The position numbers and the translations under genes are program-made. Shown in pieces: positions 20,086-28,406 of a stretch of DNA of 64,000 bases. Below the pieces are notes generated by a model that did not search any database, was not told the origin of the DNA, and worked only from the letters and a program-made list of their open reading frames with translations. Origin of the DNA: a virus; IMG/VR virus record IMGVR_UViG_3300009184_000043, positions 1-64,000 of that record, one strand, 5' to 3'. Positions within the stretch are counted from its first letter, which is position 1, and every line of letters begins with the position of its first letter.

Positions 20086-20114
20086 GAAACTAGATCAGGT
20101 TTTTTAGTATAATA
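20086..20114 (+). promoter_or_regulatory. Promoter, GAAACT-N16-TATAATA
   Basis: GAAACT (20086-20091) starts right after the previous stop codon; TATAATA is at 20108-20114. It drives the thymidylate-synthase-fold gene. Confidence 0.6.
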
Positions 20115-20127
20115 AAGAAAAAGTTTA

Positions 20128-20928
20128 ATGAAAAAGTTTGGGAGATTTAATGATGTGATCCGTTGGACTGCACAACAGATGTACGATTATTCATATATTG
20201 TTCACACTGAAAGATGGCAAGGCAAAGAGATCAAAGATGATCCCAAATATGCCATGATAGAAACATTAAATCTTTCATTCTCATGTCAGATGTCTCCTGA
20301 CATTAAAGTTATTGGTGAGCAGATCAAACCAAATTTTTTATGGGCAGACGAACACTTCGAAGAAAGGGTTAGTGGTTCACCTCTTAATCCCCCTCCTTCT
20401 CATGTTCGTTGGCCATATGCTCAAAAGAACAATTCAGAATTTGGAGGAGAAGAGAAATTCTCACATACTTATCCAGAAAGAATATGGGGGAAATACGGAG
20501 AGGATGATTCAGCAACTAGGAAATCTGGTGTAACCCTAAAAGGAATAAGATATCACTACGGTGATTTTGCAGACGTTATTAATCTTATGGTTAGAGAACC
20601 TTTTACAAGACAAGCATTTCTTCCTATTTGGTTTCCAGAAGATACAGGATCAGTTCACGGGGAAAGAGTTCCTTGTACGATAGGATATCACTTTATTAGA
20701 AGGGCAGAGTGGGTACACGTTGTTTATTATATTAGATCGTGTGATTTCTTCAGACACTTCAGAGATGACATATATTTATGTGCTAAGAAGGTATTTTGGC
20801 TTATCGAAGAATGTAAGAAAAAAGATCCAGAAAACTGGAAAGATGTAAAACCAGGTATGCTTACAATGCACATTACTTCTTTACATGCTTGGGCTTCTGA
20901 AAAACCTATGCTTAAGAATTTATTATAA
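20128..20928 (+). CDS. Thymidylate synthase-fold nucleotide (hydroxy)methyltransferase
   Basis: A 266-residue protein with a degenerate thymidylate synthase pattern. The nucleophile segment RVPCTIGYHFIRR (Cys at about residue 177) is followed by VVYYIRSCDFFRHFRDDIY (about 190-208). In ThyA the second block reads RSxDxxLGLPFN, where Asn selects dUMP. Here Asp stands at that place, as in T4 dCMP hydroxymethylase gp42. This suggests a dCMP-type substrate and possibly modified cytosine in the phage DNA. It carries the C-terminal MHITSLHAW segment. The specificity call is inference from one aligned residue. Confidence 0.6.
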   Translation: MKKFGRFNDVIRWTAQQMYDYSYIVHTERWQGKEIKDDPKYAMIETLNLSFSCQMSPDIKVIGEQIKPNFLWADEHFEERVSGSPLNPPPSHVRWPYAQKNNSEFGGEEKFSHTYPERIWGKYGEDDSATRKSGVTLKGIRYHYGDFADVINLMVREPFTRQAFLPIWFPEDTGSVHGERVPCTIGYHFIRRAEWVHVVYYIRSCDFFRHFRDDIYLCAKKVFWLIEECKKKDPENWKDVKPGMLTMHITSLHAWASEKPMLKNLL

Positions 20929-20940
20929 GGATATATAATA
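20929..20940 (+). promoter_or_regulatory. Late-type promoter element GGATATATAATA
   Basis: It lies directly before the ATG at 20942 of a capsid-targeted protein. Confidence 0.5.
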
Positions 20941-20941
20941 A

Positions 20942-21754
20942 ATGCTAAAACATCTAAGAGACTTCAAAAACTTTTTAAACGAATCTATAAGAATAGATAA
21001 AGTAGATCCTGAATCTTATCAAGACGAGACTGTTACTGCTTTACCTTATCCAAAACTAATAGAAGAAAATAGACAAGCATTTCTTAAAAAAATAGTCAGG
21101 ATATCAGACGATTTAGGAATTGATCCATTATGGCTTATGCACACTATTTTTCACGAGAGTAGATTTGATTCTAAGAAAAATGACAGAATGTCAGGAGCAG
21201 TAGGACTTCTATCATTTATGCCTTTAGTTATAGAAAAATTCATAGATACAGAGAGTGGAAAAACATTAACTCCTAACGACGTTTTACAAATGTCCAATAT
21301 TGATCAACTTGATCTTATCAGGTCTTTCTACAAGACTTGGTTTCAGAGAATGAAGTTAAAAAAACCAATAGTAGCTGGCGATTTTGCAGCAATTACTTTC
21401 TATCCTGCAGTAATAAAAAAAGATTGGGAATGGGAATTTCCAGATTATATAGTAGAGAAAAATAATCAGATGTTTAAATCGTTCCCTTCTGGTGGGGGTA
21501 AGACTAAAAAGGATTACTACGAGTACATAGATCAGATTTTCGGGAATGAAGGAGAACATGATGATTCAAATAATCATCTACTAGGTAATTTTACGGGAGC
21601 TATAGCTGAGCCGGGGGAATATGAAAATAAAAAACCACTTGAATATTACAGAGAACTTCTTACTAGTATAGAAGATCCAGTTCTTAGCCAGCAATCACAA
21701 GCACAACTACAAGACCAACAGGAGACAGAAAAATTTAAGCAAAACGACAACTAA
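20942..21754 (+). CDS. Capsid-targeted lytic transglycosylase-like protein
   Basis: A 270-residue protein. It begins MLKHLRDFKNFLNESIRID, a targeting-like leader with an F-L-N-E|S site. At about residues 64-95 the segment HTIFHESRFDSKKN is followed by MSGAVGLLSFMP. This matches the catalytic-Glu (E in HES) and GA-x-GL-x-Q/S-F-MP motifs of soluble lytic transglycosylases. The C-terminal 70 residues are polar and Gln-rich. It would cleave peptidoglycan; a head- or tail-carried enzyme used at DNA entry is the likely job. The following gene starts 17 bases downstream. Confidence 0.7.
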   Translation: MLKHLRDFKNFLNESIRIDKVDPESYQDETVTALPYPKLIEENRQAFLKKIVRISDDLGIDPLWLMHTIFHESRFDSKKNDRMSGAVGLLSFMPLVIEKFIDTESGKTLTPNDVLQMSNIDQLDLIRSFYKTWFQRMKLKKPIVAGDFAAITFYPAVIKKDWEWEFPDYIVEKNNQMFKSFPSGGGKTKKDYYEYIDQIFGNEGEHDDSNNHLLGNFTGAIAEPGEYENKKPLEYYRELLTSIEDPVLSQQSQAQLQDQQETEKFKQNDN

Positions 21755-21771
21755 AAATAAAACAATCCTCT

Positions 21772-22038
21772 ATGAAAGCCATCATTAATTTTTTTAAAAA
21801 TCTGTTTAGTAAAACTGAAAAAAATCTTGAAAACTACGATATAGATTTTAAGATGAATATGAGTCTTTGGGATCCACCAAAAAATGTTGAGATCTACCAG
21901 GAGATTAGAGATGAGCATCAAAAAAGTGAAGTAGAGGAAAAGCCCAAAAAGAGAAAACCCACTAAACCTAAATCTAAGAAAGTGGAAGAAGTAAAAGAAG
22001 CTCCCGTTAAAAAAACGAGAAAGAAAAAATCAGAGTAA
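21772..22038 (+). CDS. Small Lys-rich protein
   Basis: An 88-residue protein, no family recognised. N-terminal amphipathic helix MKAIINFFKNLFSKTEKNLE, a short middle with DIDFKMNMSLWDPP, and a C-terminal tail of Lys-rich repeats (KPKKRKPTKPKSKKVEE) ending KKTRKKKSE. The tail is similar in kind to DNA-binding or internal-head proteins. It follows the transglycosylase-like gene. Confidence 0.55.
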   Translation: MKAIINFFKNLFSKTEKNLENYDIDFKMNMSLWDPPKNVEIYQEIRDEHQKSEVEEKPKKRKPTKPKSKKVEEVKEAPVKKTRKKKSE

Positions 22039-22043
22039 TTTTT

Positions 22044-22072
22044 GTAACTTTTTATAAGTTGGTTATATAATA
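22044..22072 (+). promoter_or_regulatory. Promoter, GTAACT-N16-TATAATA
   Basis: GTAACT (22044-22049) and TATAATA (22066-22072) lie upstream of the gene at 22166, leaving an about 90-base leader without a credible ORF. Confidence 0.55.
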
Positions 22073-22165
22073 GTAGAACTAGAGGTTTCTAGTCACTTCC
22101 CGGTCAACAAACCGTAGAGTTTTCAGAAATGGAAACAAAGGAAGGGGCCAAATAAAATAGTCTTT

Positions 22166-22930
22166 ATGTATTATTCAACGCCAAGCGTGACGTCGCAGTG
22201 TACTGCGAACATCACAAAAAACAGAAATAGATCTAAGATCTATGAGAATTCCGTCTATCTAAAAGACGGTGAAAATTTCGAGATTGAATTATTCAATCCA
22301 ACAACGTCAAGGGTACTTGCAAAAATCACTATCAACGGTAATAGTATTTCTAATTCAGGGATTGTACTAAAACCAGGTGAGAGAGTTTATCTGGAAAGAT
22401 TTATCGATTCAAACAACAAATTTGTTTTTGAAACGTATGAAGTCGAAGGATCAAATGAAGCTTTAAATGCTATCAGAAATAATGGAGGTGTAGAAGTTTC
22501 TTTTTATACTGAGATTACAACTTCCACTTACTCGTCATTTCCTGGATCTCTTACATTGACTTCTAGTAGTAATACAGGATACATCCCCGGTACATTGTAT
22601 GATACTTATAGCTATCCATTCGGTGGTACCACTGTAAATAATACTTTTACTGTGTCCAGCGTTACTAGCGGTTCTATAGGAGTTAATGCTAGTGTATCTA
22701 AAAGTGTTGAAACAGGTAGGATAGAAAAAGGTGATTCGAGCAATCAATTATTCGAAACAGTAAACGGAAATTTTAGCTCATTTCCTACAAGTTCTATTAT
22801 CATTAAATTACTTCCTGAGTCACAAAAACCAGTTGAGGTTTCTACTCTTAGAAACTACTGTACAAACTGTGGTACAAGAGCTAAAAAGCAATCTTGGAAA
22901 TTCTGTCCAAATTGCGGGGAAAAAATCTAA
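22166..22930 (+). CDS. Unknown protein with C-terminal zinc ribbon
   Basis: A 254-residue protein. The first about 110 residues look like a beta sandwich (YLKDGENFEIELFNPTTSRV, GIVLKPGERVYLERFI). A Ser/Thr/Gly-rich linker follows. The last 30 residues form a zinc ribbon with two CxxC knuckles (YCTNCGTRAKK, FCPNCGEKI). The combination of a beta-sandwich with a terminal zinc ribbon suggests a virion or moron protein; no function is known to me. It ends at a strong bidirectional terminator. Confidence 0.55.
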   Translation: MYYSTPSVTSQCTANITKNRNRSKIYENSVYLKDGENFEIELFNPTTSRVLAKITINGNSISNSGIVLKPGERVYLERFIDSNNKFVFETYEVEGSNEALNAIRNNGGVEVSFYTEITTSTYSSFPGSLTLTSSSNTGYIPGTLYDTYSYPFGGTTVNNTFTVSSVTSGSIGVNASVSKSVETGRIEKGDSSNQLFETVNGNFSSFPTSSIIIKLLPESQKPVEVSTLRNYCTNCGTRAKKQSWKFCPNCGEKI

Positions 22931-22937
22931 ATCTTAC

Positions 22938-22980
22938 TACACAAAAAACCCAAGAGAAATCTTGGGTTTGTAGTTTTTAT
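22938..22980. terminator. Bidirectional intrinsic terminator
   Basis: AAACCCAAGA and TCTTGGGTTT with loop GAAA form a hairpin with A- and T-runs on either side, between two convergent genes. Confidence 0.85.
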
Positions 22981-23765
22981 AGGTATTGTGACCAGTCGTT
23001 AGCCATTTCAGCTTGAGATATCTCCATATCAGTATAAGGCCTAATATTTTGTAGTGGTGTTCCTTGGTAAGACATATAGGCATCTTTAGGAACCGGCATT
23101 TGATATTGTGGGGCTGACCCGTATCCTCCATATGCACTAGCTGAAGCAGTAGACGGCATTGATGATGTTTTATCCCCAAAAATCCATTCAGTAAATTTAA
23201 CTCCGCTTTTTAAGTTTCTAGCTTCTCTCTTAAGTGATTTTATTTTAGAAGTGTCCTTAGCTAAATTAGCAATCTGAGATCCTCCGTTCGTAACGAAATT
23301 TTTAAGAGATCCCATCATTTTACTTGTATAAGGTGCTATACCAGCAAACTTAGAAGTAAATTTAGCGCTCTTAAAGAAAGCTGCAATTTTAGGGAAAAAT
23401 TTAGCTACTAAATTAACTAAAGGCCTTAATATGCTAGCTCCTAAACCAGCTCCTTTTCCTAAAGCTTTAACTAGCAATGTACCACCTGCTCCAATATATT
23501 GCCCGAAGATTGGAATTAATCCGATAGCACAAAGTCCTGCTAAAAGATATTCACCTTGTTTAGCATAAGATACTAAGTTAATACCCTCTGCTGCAGATCC
23601 TACTACTGGAAGAAGCGCTGCAAAATCTAATATTGTATTATACCAAGCCTCTAGTAATTGTGGATCATCAGAATTAAGATATTCTAATGATTCCCTTATC
23701 TGTTGAGGGGAAAACTGTAGTTTTCCCTCTGTTATAAATTGTTCTATAGACAATAAATTCTCCAT
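22977..23765 (-). CDS. Capsid-targeted protein with pre-toxin-like hydrophobic domain
   Basis: A 262-residue protein. It starts MENLLSIEQFITEGKLQFSP, a targeting-like leader with the site F-I-T-E|G. Residues about 46-95 (DFAALLPVVGSAAEGINLVS, then AGLCAIGLIPIFGQYIG) strongly resemble the pre-toxin segment found before the toxin module in bacterial polymorphic toxins. A basic helical region and a Tyr/Ser/Gly-rich C-terminus follow. A head-packaged protein that inserts in or crosses the host membrane on injection is my inference. No catalytic toxin domain is recognisable. Confidence 0.6.
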   Translation of the reverse strand: MENLLSIEQFITEGKLQFSPQQIRESLEYLNSDDPQLLEAWYNTILDFAALLPVVGSAAEGINLVSYAKQGEYLLAGLCAIGLIPIFGQYIGAGGTLLVKALGKGAGLGASILRPLVNLVAKFFPKIAAFFKSAKFTSKFAGIAPYTSKMMGSLKNFVTNGGSQIANLAKDTSKIKSLKREARNLKSGVKFTEWIFGDKTSSMPSTASASAYGGYGSAPQYQMPVPKDAYMSYQGTPLQNIRPYTDMEISQAEMANDWSQYL

Positions 23766-23826
23766 GAATTTTTATTTTATATATCTACATTTCGAATTTT
23801 TTACATTTAGATACACTATAAATAAT

Positions 23827-24183
23827 ATGTTATACAGATCAAATAAGATTTATGTCGACGATTCTTCCATTCACGGGAGAGGAGTTTTTTGCTCGGAAAT
23901 AATAAAGCAAGGGGAAATTATTGAAGAATGCCATTTTTTTATAGTTCCCCGAGAATTGGAATATCCTAAGATTCTACATGACCATTTTTTTAGCTGGCCT
24001 AAAAAGGGGGAAGGATTATGTATATGCTTAGGATTTGGAAGTATATTTAATCATTCAGATAAAGAATTTAATGCTGACTGGGAAACTGATACACAGAAAA
24101 ACAAAATAATATTTTTTGCTCTTAGAGAAATATCAATAGGAGAGGAGATATTTACAAATTATCAAAAACCGGGAAACATCTAA
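23827..24183 (+). CDS. SET-domain protein
   Basis: A 118-residue protein, started at ATG 23827 after a TATAAATA box (23818). It carries SET-domain signatures: SSIHGRGVFCSEIIKQGEII near the N-terminus, GSIFNHS (about residue 75), and GEEIFTNY (about 105). SET proteins transfer methyl groups from S-adenosylmethionine to lysine. The post-SET part is absent, as in small bacterial and viral SET proteins. A phage target, host or phage protein, is unknown. Confidence 0.8.
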   Translation: MLYRSNKIYVDDSSIHGRGVFCSEIIKQGEIIEECHFFIVPRELEYPKILHDHFFSWPKKGEGLCICLGFGSIFNHSDKEFNADWETDTQKNKIIFFALREISIGEEIFTNYQKPGNI

Positions 24184-24235
24184 GGAATCATTTTTTTTAA
24201 ACAAAAATAGTAGTTATATTTACAATTAATAAATA

Positions 24236-24511
24236 ATGGATATGGATATGGGAAACATGAAAAAACTCCAAGATTTAGAAGATCAGATTGATGAACTCTA
24301 TGATGAGCAATCAAGAAAACTCTATAATTATATAGAAACCATGGGCGAAAAAGCTTTCGAAGAAGGAAGCCCATTATACAAATTTAGAGACTCAGATCTT
24401 TTTGAAAGATTGATTAGCCATTTTGAAGAATTAGAAGAATACGAAAAGTGTGCATTTTTAGTAAAATCGTCTTGGAGTATTAAAAAATCTATACTGGGAA
24501 GTCTGGTCTAA
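24236..24511 (+). CDS. Small acidic protein of unknown function
   Basis: A 91-residue, largely helical protein: coiled-coil-like start KKLQDLEDQIDELYDEQSRK, then LFERLISHFEELEEYEKCAF. The second segment resembles one in the gene at 24554 (LDTLIEWNEESQNFEACSKL) and one at 45392 (YQKCLEIL). The three may share a small helical module. No function is known. Confidence 0.55.
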   Translation: MDMDMGNMKKLQDLEDQIDELYDEQSRKLYNYIETMGEKAFEEGSPLYKFRDSDLFERLISHFEELEEYEKCAFLVKSSWSIKKSILGSLV

Positions 24512-24518
24512 GAACTTG

Positions 24519-24549
24519 GAAACTTATTTGTCTTTTTCTACTATAAATA
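24519..24549 (+). promoter_or_regulatory. Promoter, GAAACT-N17-TATAAATA
   Basis: GAAACT (24519-24524) and TATAAATA (24542-24549), 5 bases before the next ATG at 24554. Confidence 0.6.
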
Positions 24550-24553
24550 TAGT

Positions 24554-24832
24554 ATGGAAAAGGGCAAAAAATATATTAAAAGATCTCCCGACGGTAGATA
24601 TTTTATTTATATAGAAAAACCTGAATATATTATTGATAAGGAGAAGAAAACAAAGCTATGGCTTTCTTCTCCTTTTTTGTTTTCTGAGGCATTGGATGAT
24701 AATCCAATTGAGGCAGAAAAAACTCTAGATACCCTTATTGAATGGAACGAGGAATCCCAGAACTTTGAAGCTTGTTCTAAACTTCTTAATCTTAAGAGAA
24801 GTTTTAAAAATAATTCAAAACCGTTGAATTAA
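24554..24832 (+). CDS. Small protein of unknown function
   Basis: A 92-residue protein. The N-terminal part KKYIKRSPDGRYFIYIEKPE looks beta-like and the C-terminal part helical, with the shared segment LDTLIEWNEESQNFEACSKL. A perfect 12-bp hairpin with a T-run lies inside the coding sequence (24638-24678) and would act as an internal terminator or attenuator when translation is slow. No family is recognised. Confidence 0.5.
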   Translation: MEKGKKYIKRSPDGRYFIYIEKPEYIIDKEKKTKLWLSSPFLFSEALDDNPIEAEKTLDTLIEWNEESQNFEACSKLLNLKRSFKNNSKPLN

Positions 24833-24868
24833 AACGGTTTAATAGGGGTATAATAAAGAAAACAACTT

Positions 24869-25174
24869 ATGGAAGAAATTTTTGAAAGTGAAAAATTGCT
24901 CCGTGGAAGAATGATTTCTTCTTCTAAATCATCCTACCGAGATAGATTTCCAGACAATGAAGTTTATTTTAATTCAAATATTTTTGTTTTAGGAGAGGGT
25001 AAAATTTGGTATGGTGATATTGATGTAACTAAAGAAAAAGAGCAATTGGAAAACGTAGCAAGAGAAATAGGGAAAGATCTATACATTCTTAGTGAAATGG
25101 ATGGAAGATTTGGAAATGAGGAATTAAAGGATTCTGAAATTATTACTAAAGCAAGATGTAAGATAACTAAATAA
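24869..25174 (+). CDS. Small protein of unknown function
   Basis: A 101-residue protein. It begins MEEIFESEKLLRGRMISSSK; a middle beta-like stretch NIFVLGEGKIWYGDIDVTKE is followed by a helix. It lies 10 bases upstream of uvsX on the same strand and after a TATAATA box at 24850, so it is probably in the same transcript as uvsX. No motif allows a function call. Confidence 0.5.
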   Translation: MEEIFESEKLLRGRMISSSKSSYRDRFPDNEVYFNSNIFVLGEGKIWYGDIDVTKEKEQLENVAREIGKDLYILSEMDGRFGNEELKDSEIITKARCKITK

Positions 25175-25184
25175 TAAAAATAAT

Positions 25185-26348
25185 ATGGCAAAAAAAGAAT
25201 TTTCGTTTACAGAATTAGACAAAGCCCTTTCAAAGATCGATGGATTTGAAATGGGATCAATTTTAGAAACCAATGAGTTTTCAAAAACAACAGAATGGAT
25301 TTCGACGGGTAATTATCTTTTAAATGCTCAGCTTTCAGGAAGTTTGTTTGGAGGTATAGCAAATAACAGATCAATAGGAATTGCAGGCGATCCTTCTACA
25401 GGTAAAACATTTCTTGCAATGAATATTACAAGAGAAGCTCAGAAGCAAGATTATGATGTTATTTATTGTGACACTGAAGGTGCTATAGATAAAAGCTCAG
25501 CCAAAAAATTTGGAGTCGATCCAACTAGAGTTCGATACCAGCCTATTAAGACTATTAATGACTTTAAAATATTCACAACAAATATTTTAGAAAAAGTTAA
25601 GAATGCAAGAAAAGAAGGAGCAGAACCTAAAATCATGATCATTTTAGATTCTCTTGGTATGCTTAGTACCGATAAAGAAACAGGAGATGCAGTCAAAGGT
25701 AAGAGCGCAATGGACATGGGATTAAGATCTAAAGAAATGAGATCTCTTTTCCGTGTTATAACACTAGACCTAACAGGGGTTAGAATTCCATTGATATGCA
25801 CTAATCACACGACAACAGGAGGAATAGGTGGATTTATGCCAACGAAAGAAGCATCTGGTGGTGACGGTCCTATTTTTTCAATGAGTAATGTTATTATGCT
25901 TTCTAAAGCACAATTAAAAGAGAATGACACAAAAACAGGAATTATTGTAACATCAACGCCTAAGAAAGCAAGATTTACTAGACCCTATCCAGTTAAATTC
26001 CATATCTCATTCATGAATGGTATGAATCCTTACGTGGGATTACAAGATTTTACTTCTTGGGAAATTTGCGGGATCGAAAGAGGTAAATTAGAGGTTGACA
26101 AGAAAACAGGAGAAATGGAATTTACTCCTAATGCTTCGTCAACGAGATGGGCAATCAAGCACTTAGGTAAAACCGTTACTTCGTCACAATTATTCTCTGG
26201 TGAAATATTCACAGATGAGGTTCTACATATGATTGACGAAAAAGTAATTAAACCTCATTTCTTATTGCCAGATCTTTTTGATGAAAACGAATTAGCAATA
26301 TTAGCTGAGCCTGAATTAGATACTGAAGGAGAAGATGGAGAAGAGTAA
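25185..26348 (+). CDS. uvsX: UvsX, RecA-like recombinase
   Basis: A 387-residue strand-exchange ATPase, close to T4 UvsX (391). Walker A is GIAGDPSTGKT (about residues 65-75), Walker B is MIILDSLGM (about 150-158), and the loop NHTTTGGIGGFMPTKEASGG is typical of the UvsX branch. It polymerises on single-stranded DNA and drives recombination-dependent replication and repair. The acidic tail (DTEGEDGEE) overlaps the start of the next gene. It stands at the head of the recombination-replication block. Confidence 0.95.
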   Translation: MAKKEFSFTELDKALSKIDGFEMGSILETNEFSKTTEWISTGNYLLNAQLSGSLFGGIANNRSIGIAGDPSTGKTFLAMNITREAQKQDYDVIYCDTEGAIDKSSAKKFGVDPTRVRYQPIKTINDFKIFTTNILEKVKNARKEGAEPKIMIILDSLGMLSTDKETGDAVKGKSAMDMGLRSKEMRSLFRVITLDLTGVRIPLICTNHTTTGGIGGFMPTKEASGGDGPIFSMSNVIMLSKAQLKENDTKTGIIVTSTPKKARFTRPYPVKFHISFMNGMNPYVGLQDFTSWEICGIERGKLEVDKKTGEMEFTPNASSTRWAIKHLGKTVTSSQLFSGEIFTDEVLHMIDEKVIKPHFLLPDLFDENELAILAEPELDTEGEDGEE

Positions 26349-26355
26349 ACTTAAA

Positions 26356-26628
26356 ATGAAATATCTTCTAGGTATATGGAGAGATCTTCCAGAATACCCA
26401 ACAAAAGAAGATGTTATATACGAGCTTAATTCTTATCTAATTAAAGATGGAAGACCTGATGGGGAATTCTCAGATCAGACTTTCAATTCATTTTTACCGG
26501 AGAATTGGGAAAGTGAAAAATTTGGAGATGCTGTAAAAGAATTAATAGAAACGGAGATTTTCGAGAAAACTGAAAAAACTTTAGGAAATAAAAATTGGTA
26601 CAAAATAAAGGATAACCCACATTATTAA
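26356..26628 (+). CDS. Small conserved-context protein, possibly winged-helix
   Basis: A 90-residue protein, read from ATG 26356; an earlier ATG at 26335 inside uvsX would add 7 residues. It has an alternation of short helices and a terminal beta pair (IFEKTEKTLGNKNWYKIKDN) that looks like a small winged helix. It sits between uvsX and the helicase gene, 3 bases before the latter. I infer an accessory replication factor; no family is named. Confidence 0.5.
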   Translation: MKYLLGIWRDLPEYPTKEDVIYELNSYLIKDGRPDGEFSDQTFNSFLPENWESEKFGDAVKELIETEIFEKTEKTLGNKNWYKIKDNPHY

Positions 26629-26631
26629 AAA

Positions 26632-27933
26632 ATGCAGAATCAACACTTAGAAAATATTTGGTTTAAAGCAGTGATCGATAATCCTGCTTATATTGAAGCA
26701 ACGGAATCTAACTACTTCAAGAACACGGATTATCAAGAGGCTTTTAAAGTTGTAAAATCTTTTTGGAAAAAATATCAGCAAATCCCGAGCAAAAATCAGG
26801 TTAGAGAATCTGCCAAGCTTTTAAAGATTGAAGACAAACTTACTGATTCCTTATTGGAATCTATGTGGTCTATATCATTAAGCGATTACGATCTAGATTG
26901 GTTACAACAAAATACCGAATCTTGGATAGAGTGGAAGACACTAGAAAAAAGTGCGGTTGACTCTATTAATTATATTAAAAGTACCGATGTAACTCCTGAC
27001 AATATTAAGGATGTAATTAACACTTACAAATCAATTGTTGTTGATAGAAACAAAGTGGATTTCTCATTTGATATGGGATTAAACTTTAATGATCCGGAAG
27101 CTCATAAACAATACGCTAACAGCACATTCTCCAGCGGATATGAATATATTGACTACTGCTTAGGAGGAGGGTTTTCTGCTAAATCATTATATGTTTTGTT
27201 GGGACAACCTAAAGTTGGTAAAACACTATGGCTAGGAAATATAGCATCACAAGCTGTAAGAGCTTCTAATAATGTTGCTATTATTACTCTCGAGTTAGGT
27301 GACAGAAAATATATGAAAAGATTAGGATCTAATCTTCTAGGTATTAGAATGTCAGAATATAAGAATACTGCTGACAATGACGAGTTACTAAAGAAAAAAA
27401 TTAGAAACATTGGATTTGACAATTTAGCAACCCCTGGTCAATTAGTCGTTAAGGAATTTCCAACATCGCAAGCATCTGCAATAGACGTGGAAAACTGGCT
27501 TTCTAAAACAGAGCAGATAATGGGAATAAAATTTAAGATTGTTATTATAGACTACATTAATATTATGAAGAACTGGAGAAATCCAAATTCTGAGAATACT
27601 TATATGAAGATCAAACAGATTGCAGAAGATCTTAGAGCTGCTGCACAAAGAAATGAATGGGCTATAGTAACTGCAACACAAACAAAACAAAGCGAATTTG
27701 ATGCTACTGATTTAAGTATGAATTCAGCATCTGAATCTTCTGGCTTAGTGGCTACAGTTGATGGAATGTTTGGTATTATTCAAGATCCGTTAATGTATAC
27801 GGCAGGAGAATATAAATTGAAGCTACTAGCAAACAGGGACGAGGGATATAAAAACTCATACAGGAAATTCCTAGTTGATTACAATTTTATGAGAATCTCA
27901 GAGGATCCTAATTCTCAAATAATGAACGATTAA
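26632..27933 (+). CDS. 41: Replicative DNA helicase, gp41/DnaB-like
   Basis: A 433-residue hexameric 5'-3' helicase (T4 gp41 is 475). The N-terminal helical domain (residues 1-150) precedes a RecA-type core with Walker A GQPKVGKTLW (about 193-202), the ELG motif (ALITLELGDRK-like, about 222), Walker B FKIVIIDYINIM (about 301-312) and the ATQTKQ motif. It unwinds the replication fork and works with a primase not seen in this window. Its stop overlaps the next ATG by one base. Confidence 0.93.
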   Translation: MQNQHLENIWFKAVIDNPAYIEATESNYFKNTDYQEAFKVVKSFWKKYQQIPSKNQVRESAKLLKIEDKLTDSLLESMWSISLSDYDLDWLQQNTESWIEWKTLEKSAVDSINYIKSTDVTPDNIKDVINTYKSIVVDRNKVDFSFDMGLNFNDPEAHKQYANSTFSSGYEYIDYCLGGGFSAKSLYVLLGQPKVGKTLWLGNIASQAVRASNNVAIITLELGDRKYMKRLGSNLLGIRMSEYKNTADNDELLKKKIRNIGFDNLATPGQLVVKEFPTSQASAIDVENWLSKTEQIMGIKFKIVIIDYINIMKNWRNPNSENTYMKIKQIAEDLRAAAQRNEWAIVTATQTKQSEFDATDLSMNSASESSGLVATVDGMFGIIQDPLMYTAGEYKLKLLANRDEGYKNSYRKFLVDYNFMRISEDPNSQIMND

Positions 27934-28406
27934 TGAAAAAACAAAAAAAACTGATTGAAGATGATGCGAAAGATCTTGACCTAAACCCTGAGATTGAGGA
28001 TATAGAATCCAAAAACGTAGAGCTAGAAGAATTCGAAGTTGATCCCAACCTAGACTATAGAAGTTTACAATCTACGGTCACTTACGAGGACGAGGAATAT
28101 TTACATTCAGTTAAGCTAAATTCCAAGATAGATGAGATATTTTTAAGATCTAGGTGGACAATTATTAGTCCAAGTAAAAAGATTCCCAAAGATCTTATCC
28201 CTTTAATATTTCAGGATATTCTTAAGGAATTAGAGGAAACAGAATTCTCAATGGTAGAGAAATTTGTTGCAATATGTGACTATACAGCTATTAATTACCA
28301 GAAAGCTTATGAATCTATCCATATGAAATATAAAGAGATTATAGTTCAAGAAATGGACAAAAAATATGGTATTCTAAGTAAGAAAGGTATTAAAAAAATA
28401 TTTTAA
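27933..28406 (+). CDS. Unknown protein in the replication block
   Basis: A 157-residue protein. The first 60 residues are highly acidic and probably disordered. The rest is helical (IPKDLIPLIFQDILKELEE, FVAICDYTAINYQKAYESIH). It overlaps both neighbours by one base (ATGA-type coupling), so it is made with the helicase and gp47. It could be a clamp- or polymerase-associated factor, but I recognise no family. Confidence 0.55.
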   Translation: MKKQKKLIEDDAKDLDLNPEIEDIESKNVELEEFEVDPNLDYRSLQSTVTYEDEEYLHSVKLNSKIDEIFLRSRWTIISPSKKIPKDLIPLIFQDILKELEETEFSMVEKFVAICDYTAINYQKAYESIHMKYKEIIVQEMDKKYGILSKKGIKKIF

